Below, piece after piece: positions 1 through 6,169 of a DNA stretch of 18,029 bases. This DNA comes from Proteiniphilum sp. Lineage in GTDB: Bacteria; Bacteroidota; Bacteroidia; Bacteroidales; Dysgonomonadaceae. The stretch is from assembly GCA_031284475.1 (NCBI GenBank), contig JAISZV010000078.1, forward strand, positions 1 through 18,029, written 5' to 3'. The notes under the pieces are model-generated. The model searched no databases, had not been told where the DNA came from, and saw only the letters and a list, made by a program, of their open reading frames with translations. How positions within the stretch are numbered: the first letter of the stretch is position 1; each line of letters begins with the position of its first letter. The position numbers and the translations under genes are program-made.

Positions 1-284
1 GATGCGTATACGGAACCTTTTTCAAATTTTAATTTTACGCCGTCGGCTACTTCCACTAAAAACCAGGTATCGCCTACCTCTCTTATCCTTCCGTGGATGC
101 CGCCTGAAGTAACTACCTTATCTCCTGTTTTCATGGCTTCGCGGCTCTTTTGGAGGTCTTTTTGTTTTTTCTGCTGCGGACGGATCATAAAGAAATAAAA
201 TACGGCGAAAATGGCAACCATCATCAACAGGGTGCCGGTCATACCGTTTCCAGGGGTTGTTGCTGCTTGTAATAAAACATTCAT
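1..284 (-). CDS. yajC: YajC, preprotein translocase accessory subunit (3' end outside the window)
   Basis: Translating the minus strand from the ATG at 284 gives about 94 residues that continue past the left edge, so the C-terminus is missing. The protein starts MNVLLQAATTPGNG and has one hydrophobic segment at about residues 16-34 ending in FFMIRPQQKKQKD. It then has the soluble YajC region with GDKVVTSGGIHGRI and the VADGVKLKFEKGSV stretch. The single N-terminal membrane span followed by RPQQKK and GDxVxTxGG is the YajC signature. In characterised bacteria YajC binds SecD-SecF and supports the Sec translocon in the inner membrane. It follows nusB with a gap of 26 bases on the same strand, so the two are probably co-transcribed. 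Near-complete and well recognised. Confidence 0.93.
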   Translation of the reverse strand, partial: MNVLLQAATTPGNGMTGTLLMMVAIFAVFYFFMIRPQQKKQKDLQKSREAMKTGDKVVTSGGIHGRIREVGDTWFLVEVADGVKLKFEKGSVYA

Positions 285-310
285 AAGAATTATTGTTTAG
301 GTGTTTATAA

Positions 311-1237
311 TTAATTTTTAAAGATACGATTTTCTTTTTTTATTTCCTGCACAATGGCGTCTAAAATTCCGTTGATAAAGGTTCCGCTTTTGGATGTGCT
401 GTATGATTTGGCGATCTCTATGTATTCGTTCAGCGAAACATTGGTAGGGATGGACTCAAATGTAAATATCTCGGAAAGAGCTACCTGCATTATAATAAGA
501 TCCATGAATGCAATGCGGTCGAAATCCCATTTTTCGGTATGTTTCTCGATAAGTCTGCGGTATTCCTTTTCGTCCAGTATGGAATTGTGCAGTAATTTAA
601 GTGCAAACTCCTTGTCTTCATCATCTTTAAACATCGGTAACAGAGGCTGGCCGTCGCCATTCTCTACCGCGAACCGCTTAATGGTCTTCATTACGAAGGT
701 CTGCACGACCTCCACATCATCATTCCAATAAATACATTCGTCCTCCAGAATATCATCCAATTCTTCGTTCAGGTAGATAAACCGTTTGAATATTTTGCGC
801 CAAAATTCCTTGTCTTCTTCATAAGTGGGGGAGACGATTGCGGAATACTCTTTATAGGCCTCCGAAGAAAGTATGGCGTCTAACAGATTTCTGACGAACG
901 CCTCATTCGTATTCCAGGACATGGGGCGTTCGGCAAGTTGTTTCCGAAACTGCCTGTTCTCCCTCAGTTGCCGGATAAACTTATTATCGATCAGATGGGT
1001 ATTGGGGTGTAGATCCTCTTCCGTCGGCAGGAATTTATTTCGTTTTGTCTCCACCCTGTTTTGATACGAATCGGAGAGTTCTACTATCAGAAGAAGTAGA
1101 AAATAGTAAAGATCGTATGATTTTTGCAGGCCGAACAAAAGTTCTTTTTCGGCGTTACGCAAATCTTTATTCGTATTCTGGTACCATGCATAGAGCAATT
1201 GTACTACCCTGATACGAATTAAATTTCTGTTAATCAT
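311..1237 (-). CDS. nusB: NusB family transcription antitermination factor (long Bacteroidetes form)
   Basis: The protein has 308 residues, about twice the length of E. coli NusB (139), as is usual in Bacteroidetes. The N-terminus has RIRVVQLLYAWYQN, which matches the opening helix of the NusB fold. The C-terminal 80 residues hold the recognisable NusB core, with FDRIAFMDLIIMQVALSEI, NVSLNEYIEIAKSYS and SGTFINGILDAIV. The middle part (about residues 60-210) is charged and not recognised. NusB binds boxA RNA with NusE (S10) and takes part in antitermination of rRNA transcription. The start is the ATG at 1237, with a Bacteroidetes -7 box about 30 bases upstream. yajC follows on the same strand. 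Confidence 0.93.
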   Translation of the reverse strand: MINRNLIRIRVVQLLYAWYQNTNKDLRNAEKELLFGLQKSYDLYYFLLLLIVELSDSYQNRVETKRNKFLPTEEDLHPNTHLIDNKFIRQLRENRQFRKQLAERPMSWNTNEAFVRNLLDAILSSEAYKEYSAIVSPTYEEDKEFWRKIFKRFIYLNEELDDILEDECIYWNDDVEVVQTFVMKTIKRFAVENGDGQPLLPMFKDDEDKEFALKLLHNSILDEKEYRRLIEKHTEKWDFDRIAFMDLIIMQVALSEIFTFESIPTNVSLNEYIEIAKSYSTSKSGTFINGILDAIVQEIKKENRIFKN

Positions 1238-1265
1238 TGTTTCAATGAACTTAATTTTAGCGGTA

Positions 1266-1273
1266 CAAAAGTA
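1266..1273 (-). promoter_or_regulatory. Candidate sigma-ABfr promoter (-7 box) for nusB-yajC
   Basis: On the minus strand the sequence reads TACTTTTG, an exact match to the Bacteroidetes -7 consensus TAnnTTTG, about 30 bases before the nusB ATG. A T-rich TGTTTAA lies about 20 bases further upstream and could be the -33 element, though that match is weak. Confidence 0.6.
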
Positions 1274-1365
1274 GCTAAATTTTCGGTATTAAACACACTG
1301 TTGGAGGAAAAGTGAACATGCGTAATCTATGCGGCGGTAATCCCCGCAAGAATGTGGCTTTAAAA

Positions 1366-1389
1366 TCAAAAGAACTCTCTGATTGAGAG
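1366..1389 (-). terminator. Weak candidate terminator downstream of the kinase operon
   Basis: On the minus strand a short hairpin CTCTC-AATCA-GAGAG (5-bp stem, 5-base loop) is followed by TTCTTTTGATTTT. It lies about 50 bases past the stop of the last gene of the three-gene signalling operon and before the nusB promoter. The stem is short and the U tract is interrupted, so this is only a candidate. Confidence 0.35.
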
Positions 1390-1437
1390 ATTGAAGGTTA
1401 ACCGTATTCTTCTCGTCGCCAATAAATAGTATTTTTC

Positions 1438-2121
1438 TTATTGTGCGTTCCTATACCTTATAATTCCTATAATTTCTCTTGCCCATGCTTTGTATTCTTC
1501 TTTTGAGTCATTGGCAGCTACATGTTCCAAATGTTCAATATCTTCAAGAGTTCCGTTTTCCTGGAAATAGGCAAGAACAGCAAATTTGTCGTGTACTACT
1601 GAAGAAGAATATAAACTGGTAATTTGATAATTATGCAACATTTCTTTCAGTATCTTCTTTCCTTCGGTCTTTTTACTAATTAGATTTGCAATTTTATCCA
1701 ATGCGTCATAAAAGCACTGATTTGTTTTAAATATATAGATCTCTTGTGCTTTTGTTTGAGCTATACAATTATTAAATTCTTGTTCCTTTTCATTGATTTC
1801 GTTGATTTTCTTTTGTACTTGGGCGACATTGGATTTTAAAACGGAACGTATTCTGAAATAACCAATGAAGCCGGAAATAGCAACGATTAACGTTAAAACT
1901 GCTATCATTGCAGCAGACCAGGCGTGAATATTATTTATAGCATTAACGGCGAGCGTTAAACTGTTTACAACACCGGTATTGTCTGTTGTGCTTGCTGTTT
2001 TCTCTACATCCGGTTCTATTTGTTGTTGTATGGTATCGATGGCATTGTTATTTTGCAGGGTATTTGCACTTACAAAGAAACACGACAAGGAAAATAAAAC
2101 AAAACAAATTGTCTTTTTCAT
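1438..2121 (-). CDS. Unrecognised membrane protein, third gene of the signalling operon
   Basis: The protein has 227 residues and no family I can name. Residues 1-19 (MKKTICFVLFSLSCFFVSA) look like a Sec signal peptide. A low-complexity polar stretch runs to about residue 65. One membrane helix lies at about 68-87 (SAAMIAVLTLIVAISGFIGY) and is followed by IRSVLK, which suggests that the rest is cytoplasmic. Residues 98-125 are Lys/Glu/Gln-rich and probably coiled coil. The C-terminal 50 residues, with DKFAVLAYFQ and LEHLEHVAANDSKEEY-like spacing, look alpha-helical and faintly HEAT-like. Its ATG overlaps the stop of the receiver gene (ATGA), and an AGGAGGT lies 5 bases upstream, so it is probably translationally coupled. 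The context suggests a sensory or effector partner of the kinase; no function can be assigned. Confidence 0.75.
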   Translation of the reverse strand: MKKTICFVLFSLSCFFVSANTLQNNNAIDTIQQQIEPDVEKTASTTDNTGVVNSLTLAVNAINNIHAWSAAMIAVLTLIVAISGFIGYFRIRSVLKSNVAQVQKKINEINEKEQEFNNCIAQTKAQEIYIFKTNQCFYDALDKIANLISKKTEGKKILKEMLHNYQITSLYSSSVVHDKFAVLAYFQENGTLEDIEHLEHVAANDSKEEYKAWAREIIGIIRYRNAQ

Positions 2122-2621
2122 TGTGTACCTCCTTTTAATAAAGACTCGATAGCATCTACTATGTCCCTTGCCAATGCGGGTTTAGTTATCAGTTTCGCAT
2201 TGGGAAACTCCTTAACGCTACTTTTGGCGGAATAGAACAAAACAGGAACATTGACGTATTTGGCTATACCTCTAACTTTTTCCGTCAATACCTCGCCTAC
2301 ATTCGAACCACGGTTCATAGACTTAAGGTCATGTGCATTGAAATATCTAATTTTATCTACCAAAACCTGGCCTGTTTTAAGACCTTTTTCCATATGGTTT
2401 AGTTCCTCTGGGTTAAACCAATTCTTTTCCATTTCACTTGGCATAGGCGCCATTATATCCATTAACAACAAGTCGTAAGTTACGGTTGCATTATTAATTT
2501 CCGCGACAAAATCCGTGATGGTAGAAACTAATTTAACTTCGTAATTAAACAACTCTAAGTTTTTTTGCAGTGTTTCTGCAATTCTTTTTTCGTCATCGAA
2601 AAATAAAATCTTTACAGTCAT
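2118..2621 (-). CDS. Stand-alone response-regulator receiver protein with an internal helix duplication
   Basis: The protein has 167 residues and consists of one receiver (REC) domain with no output domain. The acidic pair is D9-D10, the phosphoacceptor is D55 in YDLLLMDIMAP, the switch Ser is S131 in VPVLFYSAKS, and the conserved Lys is K147 in ITKPA. All phosphorylation residues are therefore present. Between strands 3 and 5 the domain is longer than usual (about residues 60-125). This stretch contains two related segments, MEKGLKTGQVLVDKIR (77-92) and MNRGSNVGEVLTEKVR (102-117), offset by 25 residues. The start lies 4 bases after the kinase stop, so the kinase is its obvious partner. A single-domain regulator could pass phosphate onward or act by protein contact. 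Assignment as a receiver is firm; the output is unknown. Confidence 0.88.
   Translation of the reverse strand: MTVKILFFDDEKRIAETLQKNLELFNYEVKLVSTITDFVAEINNATVTYDLLLMDIMAPMPSEMEKNWFNPEELNHMEKGLKTGQVLVDKIRYFNAHDLKSMNRGSNVGEVLTEKVRGIAKYVNVPVLFYSAKSSVKEFPNAKLITKPALARDIVDAIESLLKGGTQ
2127..2133 (-). promoter_or_regulatory. Unusual Shine-Dalgarno-like site for the third operon gene
   Basis: On the minus strand AGGAGGT sits 5 bases before the ATG at 2121, inside the last codons (Lys-Gly-Gly-Thr) of the receiver gene. Strong Shine-Dalgarno sites are rare in Bacteroidota, and none is evident before most other genes here. It may drive coupled re-initiation at the ATGA overlap, or may be a by-product of the Gly-Gly codons. 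Confidence 0.45.
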
Positions 2622-2625
2622 ATTT

Positions 2626-5493
2626 TTATTGTTTTTGATTTTTTATAATTGGGAATACTAATGATATTTCTGTTGGTTCTTTGCCGTCCGAACGGCCAAG
2701 TTTTCTAATAATGCAATCGCCGTTGTGCGCTTTCATTATTTCCTTAACTATATACAAACCCATTCCTGAACCTGAAACAAAGCCTCCATTATCTGACGCA
2801 TTTTTACCCCTTTTATAAAGCTCAAAGATTTTGTTTCTATCTTCTTCTAAAATGCCTATCCCATAATTTACAAACCGGATTTCATGCTGTTTGCTATCGC
2901 TTTCTTTTGGCGATTTATAGTAAATTTCTATTGGTTTCCTTCGGTATGATTCTTCAAATGAATATTTTATTGCGTTTTTCAGGATATTTATAAATACCTG
3001 TTTTATCCTGTATTTATCCAAATAAAGAGGCGGCATTTCCGATATTGCCGGATTTATCGGGAGTGTTGTCCTGAACAAATTAATAACTTCATATAGAATT
3101 TTCTGCGGCTCTTGCTGAAGTTCTATTTTATAGGCAATATCTTTAATGGAAGAAGAATAGATATGTTCAATATCTATAACTATATGCTGGAATAAAAAAC
3201 AATTATCCTTATTGTTTTTTAGTTGCCCAAGGACTTCTTTTTTATCAAAAGATCCTTTTCTGATGGCGTATTCATTAAATAGAAAATCGTTTTCTTGCAC
3301 TACATTGTTTTTTAGTTGCCCAAGGACTTCTTTTTTATCAAAAGATTCTTTTCTGATGGCGTATCTATTAAATAGAAAATCGTTTTCTTGCACTACTTCT
3401 GTGATTGGTGAACGTAGTTCGTGTGTTAATTGACTTAAGAAAGTTAACCGCTCGTTGTCGGCTTCCGAAATGCGGGTAAACACTTCTACTATAAATTCAA
3501 TAAGCCCTTTGTCTTGTTCCCAATAAGAAGTTGATATGGTGTGTTCGTCTTTTTGTTTTCCAAACAATACGATTACCCCTAAACAAGTTGCGTCTTCGTT
3601 CTTTTTTATAATTGGAATCAGGAAAAACGATTCGTTTTCAATCGGAGTGTTTGCGCCGTTGATCAGTTCTATGAAATCCCCGATAGTTACGCCATTGCGT
3701 AAATTGTACAGGTATTTCGATTTTTTTTCTTTGAACACTCTAACGATCATACTTGTTTCGTCTGAAATCGGATAACTTAATTGCTTAATGATTTCGTCAT
3801 CAACATCACGTTCAGTTCCTTTGTACAGTATCCGCTTTGAAGTTGTTGCGTTTAAATATATTTTTTTGGAATAGTCTTCGTCTTCCCTGTACCGGTAAAT
3901 TGAACATTCTTTGGCGTGAGTGGATTTCTTTATTATTTCAACAAACTGTTTGTCGAAATCCCTGATCTTTAAAAACTGCTGTCCTTTCAGGTTTTCGCGG
4001 AAAATCTTTAATGATTCATTTTCGCATTTATCTACAACGGAATTAAAAATAAGTGTTATTTGTCCCGATAAATAAAGTAACCGTTTCTTTGCTTCTTCTA
4101 TAAAATAAGTTTCTTCCTGCTTTGTGATTTCGGCGTCCTGATTTTTGCTGTCCTTAAACAGTCGTAATTTGAACAGGCCATATAATTTTTTAAACCGTTC
4201 AATACAATCTTTATTTTCGTCCCCCTTGCAAAACGGATTTTTCTCTATCCGCATACATTCGTTTTTATCTATATCTTTTAATACAGGCATTATGATGGTC
4301 TGCTCTTTGAGGTCGATATCAAAGGCGGAATAATAATCGCAATCTATTGAATTGACGGGGATAATTTCATTATTATGGCATTTAAGTTTATCGTAGCCTC
4401 CTAACTCATTTTTGTTTTTGATTAGCCGGTTTGTATAGTAGTGTTCTTTTATTTTTTCTGCTTCTTGAATCTTGGGATTAACATAACATCTTCTCAAATA
4501 AAATAACGGTTCTTTTTCTTTACCGTTCAAAACAGGAATACGGAATGAAATGACGGCGGCATTAAATTTTTCTGACAGATATTCCAAAACGCTGTCTAAC
4601 AACTTATCTACATCGTCTTTTTGTTGAATGATTGTCTTTATAAAGTTGGAATCGTCTATGAATTTTCTGTTTTCATCAAGTTGCAGTTTGTCTTTTTCTT
4701 TCTTTATAATCATTTGCACCAATTGCAATAAGCCGTCTTGAAATTGTTTGATAGCGTCTATTGATATATCGGTTTCCGAATTTATAAATTGAATGTATCC
4801 GAGATTCTCTGATTTGTTGTTCCGCAGGGGAATTACGGTTGTGTTGGATAACTTTTCCGATTTAAGTATTTTCTTGTAATGTATATAATGGTTGTTATGT
4901 TTTTTTCCAATGTCTGTTTCGTTATAAATACGGATTTGTTGCTCCTTGTCTTTTAGCGCTTCGCAAACTATATATTCGGTATTGTTGATATTTACTTTCC
5001 GTGTGGCTTCAAGATTATTTTTTTGATCGCTTTGCAGTTCGCTATCGTCGTGTTCGACGTAGTCGCAGGCGTAATCCTCAACAAGATCGTTTATTACTTT
5101 TCCAATAGCGCAGTATTCACTCTTGAAAGTTATCCGTATGGTTTTTACGAGGTCTTTCATTGAAACCTGAAACGCACCCCCGTCTTCCAATGCTTTGTTG
5201 GCGCAGTTAATGATTTGGCTTAATATATTTTCTTTGGTATTTGATATTTCGTGTTTTGTTTTTAAAGACTCAAATGCGTCGTTTGATATTTCGTGTTCTG
5301 TTTTTAAAGACTCAAATTCTTTGTTTAATAAGCCATATTCTGTTCTGCTATCACTTATCTTTTTTTCCCATTTCTTGTTTTCATATACAAGCAACAATAT
5401 AGAGGCAACAGAAATAATTGCGGCTATTATTGCGATAGTAGCCGTAACTCCTGTGTTGCCGGCATATAGTAAGATAGACATAATGTTCAACAT
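2626..5493 (-). CDS. Membrane-linked sensor histidine kinase with GAF-like sensor domains and a duplicated DHp segment
   Basis: The protein has 955 residues. One membrane helix lies at about residues 14-36, followed by a Lys/Glu-rich coiled coil (about 38-90). Three stretches of mixed alpha/beta character at about 95-265, 290-445 and 505-675 look like GAF domains, for example SIYRYRE and FFLIPIIKKNEDATCLGVIVLFG; this is inference from pattern. The DHp H-box is LTHELRSPI with phospho-acceptor H691. The ATPase domain has an N-box (INILKNAIKYS, N836 and N840), a G1 box NYGIGI in which the usual Asp is Asn876, and a G2 box GSGMGLYIV (908-916). Residues 700-730 and 731-761 are near-identical tandem copies, and residues 60-87 hold two 14-residue copies. 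The likely role is autophosphorylation in response to a cytoplasmic signal, with transfer to the receiver encoded 4 bases downstream. M1 or M5 could be the start. The gene is visibly AT-rich beside its neighbours. Confidence 0.9.
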   Translation of the reverse strand: MLNIMSILLYAGNTGVTATIAIIAAIISVASILLLVYENKKWEKKISDSRTEYGLLNKEFESLKTEHEISNDAFESLKTKHEISNTKENILSQIINCANKALEDGGAFQVSMKDLVKTIRITFKSEYCAIGKVINDLVEDYACDYVEHDDSELQSDQKNNLEATRKVNINNTEYIVCEALKDKEQQIRIYNETDIGKKHNNHYIHYKKILKSEKLSNTTVIPLRNNKSENLGYIQFINSETDISIDAIKQFQDGLLQLVQMIIKKEKDKLQLDENRKFIDDSNFIKTIIQQKDDVDKLLDSVLEYLSEKFNAAVISFRIPVLNGKEKEPLFYLRRCYVNPKIQEAEKIKEHYYTNRLIKNKNELGGYDKLKCHNNEIIPVNSIDCDYYSAFDIDLKEQTIIMPVLKDIDKNECMRIEKNPFCKGDENKDCIERFKKLYGLFKLRLFKDSKNQDAEITKQEETYFIEEAKKRLLYLSGQITLIFNSVVDKCENESLKIFRENLKGQQFLKIRDFDKQFVEIIKKSTHAKECSIYRYREDEDYSKKIYLNATTSKRILYKGTERDVDDEIIKQLSYPISDETSMIVRVFKEKKSKYLYNLRNGVTIGDFIELINGANTPIENESFFLIPIIKKNEDATCLGVIVLFGKQKDEHTISTSYWEQDKGLIEFIVEVFTRISEADNERLTFLSQLTHELRSPITEVVQENDFLFNRYAIRKESFDKKEVLGQLKNNVVQENDFLFNEYAIRKGSFDKKEVLGQLKNNKDNCFLFQHIVIDIEHIYSSSIKDIAYKIELQQEPQKILYEVINLFRTTLPINPAISEMPPLYLDKYRIKQVFINILKNAIKYSFEESYRRKPIEIYYKSPKESDSKQHEIRFVNYGIGILEEDRNKIFELYKRGKNASDNGGFVSGSGMGLYIVKEIMKAHNGDCIIRKLGRSDGKEPTEISLVFPIIKNQKQ
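3211..3396 (-). repeat. 93-bp in-frame tandem duplication inside the kinase gene
   Basis: Positions 3211-3303 and 3304-3396 are two adjacent copies of a 93-base unit that differ at only three positions by my alignment. They encode 31 residues twice (VVQENDFLFN...LGQLKNN), immediately after the H-box. All three differences change amino acids: Arg/Glu, caused by two base changes, and Glu/Gly. The high identity implies a recent duplication. Confidence 0.95.
5240..5317 (-). repeat. 42-bp in-frame direct repeat in the kinase coiled coil
   Basis: The 36 bases at 5240-5275 recur at 5282-5317 with one mismatch, a period of 42 bases or 14 codons. The protein reads FESLKTEHEISN then FESLKTKHEISN. Fourteen residues equal two heptads, so coiled-coil register is kept. 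Confidence 0.9.
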
Positions 5494-5507
5494 CGTTTTA
5501 TAATTTT

Positions 5508-5568
5508 CCCGCCTGCTTTCCCCAAAAAGCCCGCCTGCTTTTACTCAAAAGCCCGCCTGCTTTTGGGG
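5508..5568 (-). terminator. Triplicated 22-bp hairpin repeat between the HU gene and the kinase gene; probable tandem terminator
   Basis: CCCGCCTGCTTT recurs at 5508, 5530 and 5552, an exact 22-base period. On the minus strand two complete units read AAAAGC-AGGCGG-GCTTTT, each a 6-bp hairpin with a T run, the second followed by one more T. An outer CCCCAAAAGC pairs imperfectly with GCTTTTTGGGG across both. The position just past the HU stop fits an intrinsic terminator, but the tract also occupies the space where the kinase operon promoter should lie, and no TAnnTTTG box is visible there. Confidence 0.6.
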
Positions 5569-5585
5569 CGTCGTTTGGATGCGGA

Positions 5586-5972
5586 TTATTTTGCCTTTTC
5601 GTATTTAAGCGATGCAAGCATTTCTTTGAGGTCAACGCCCGGACGGAAAGTAACTTTTCCGCTTTTTATCAGCGAGACGTTAAACTTGTCGGCTGCTTCC
5701 GCGCCTTTACTCGATATAGCTACCTGGAATGAGCCGAAATCGCCGAAACGGACAATTTCGCCATTCGAGAGGTGGCGTTTCAATACTGTGGTCAGGTCGT
5801 TGAGAACTGCCAGCACATCGCTATCGCTCACTGTGGTAGAGCCTTCGGCGATTTCCTTGCTCAGCTTGCGGAAAGTCAGTTCTTCACGCGCTTTCGCTTG
5901 AGCGTAAAATTTCTTCGGGGCTTCGGAATTGCCCGGATTTCCCTTTTGGGATAAAACATAAGTTACGGCCAT
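5586..5972 (-). CDS. HU-related DNA-binding protein (Bacteroidetes histone-like family)
   Basis: The chosen start is the ATG at 5972 (MAVTYVLSQKGNPGNSEAPK), which gives 128 residues. An in-frame ATG at 6002 would add ten residues that do not resemble the family. The N-terminal extension with RGNP/KGNP-like spacing, then ELTFRKLSKEIAEGSTTVSDSDVLAVL, NGEIVRFGDFGSFQV and KVTFRPGVDLKEML, fits the HU/IHF fold as found in the Bacteroidetes HU-related group. GDFGSF corresponds to the conserved turn before the DNA-embracing beta arm. The final GKVTFRPGVDL matches the C-terminal strand. The expected role is dimeric, low-specificity DNA bending in the nucleoid. It is divergent from the hexosaminidase gene and upstream of the kinase operon on the same strand, separated by the repeat-type terminator. 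Confidence 0.88.
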   Translation of the reverse strand: MAVTYVLSQKGNPGNSEAPKKFYAQAKAREELTFRKLSKEIAEGSTTVSDSDVLAVLNDLTTVLKRHLSNGEIVRFGDFGSFQVAISSKGAEAADKFNVSLIKSGKVTFRPGVDLKEMLASLKYEKAK

Positions 5973-6015
5973 ACGTTCTATTTTTTTTAAAGAATAAAAC
6001 ATGCATAATCGGCAA

Positions 6016-6023
6016 TAAAGGTA
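6016..6023 (-). promoter_or_regulatory. Candidate -7 promoter box for the HU gene
   Basis: On the minus strand the sequence is TACCTTTA, one base from the TAnnTTTG consensus, about 43 bases before the HU start. No convincing -33 element at standard spacing was found. Confidence 0.4.
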
Positions 6024-6038
6024 AGAAAAAATATTTTA

Positions 6039-6052
6039 TTTTGCATGCAAAA
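6039..6052. promoter_or_regulatory. 14-bp perfect palindrome between divergent promoters; candidate operator
   Basis: TTTTGCATGCAAAA is its own reverse complement. It sits between the candidate HU promoter on the left and the candidate hexosaminidase promoter on the right, so a dimeric regulator bound here could affect both. No regulator is suggested by the sequence. Confidence 0.4.
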
Positions 6053-6069
6053 AAAATAAATATACTTCG

Positions 6070-6077
6070 TAGATTTG
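6070..6077 (+). promoter_or_regulatory. Candidate -7 promoter box for the hexosaminidase gene
   Basis: TAGATTTG matches TAnnTTTG exactly. It is about 92 bases before the ATG at 6170, which leaves an untranslated leader of about 85 bases. Confidence 0.5.
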
Positions 6078-6169
6078 CAAATAATTTGGGAAAGTGAAAA
6101 AGAATCCGCTTTGCACGATAAAAGAGAGTGCGCTTCGCAAATAGCTTTGTCTTACAATAAACTATTTAT

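Noticed and set aside
3211..3433. A plus-strand ORF with two copies of a 31-residue repeat opposite the kinase gene.
   Set aside because: It simply mirrors the 93-bp duplication in the kinase coding frame.
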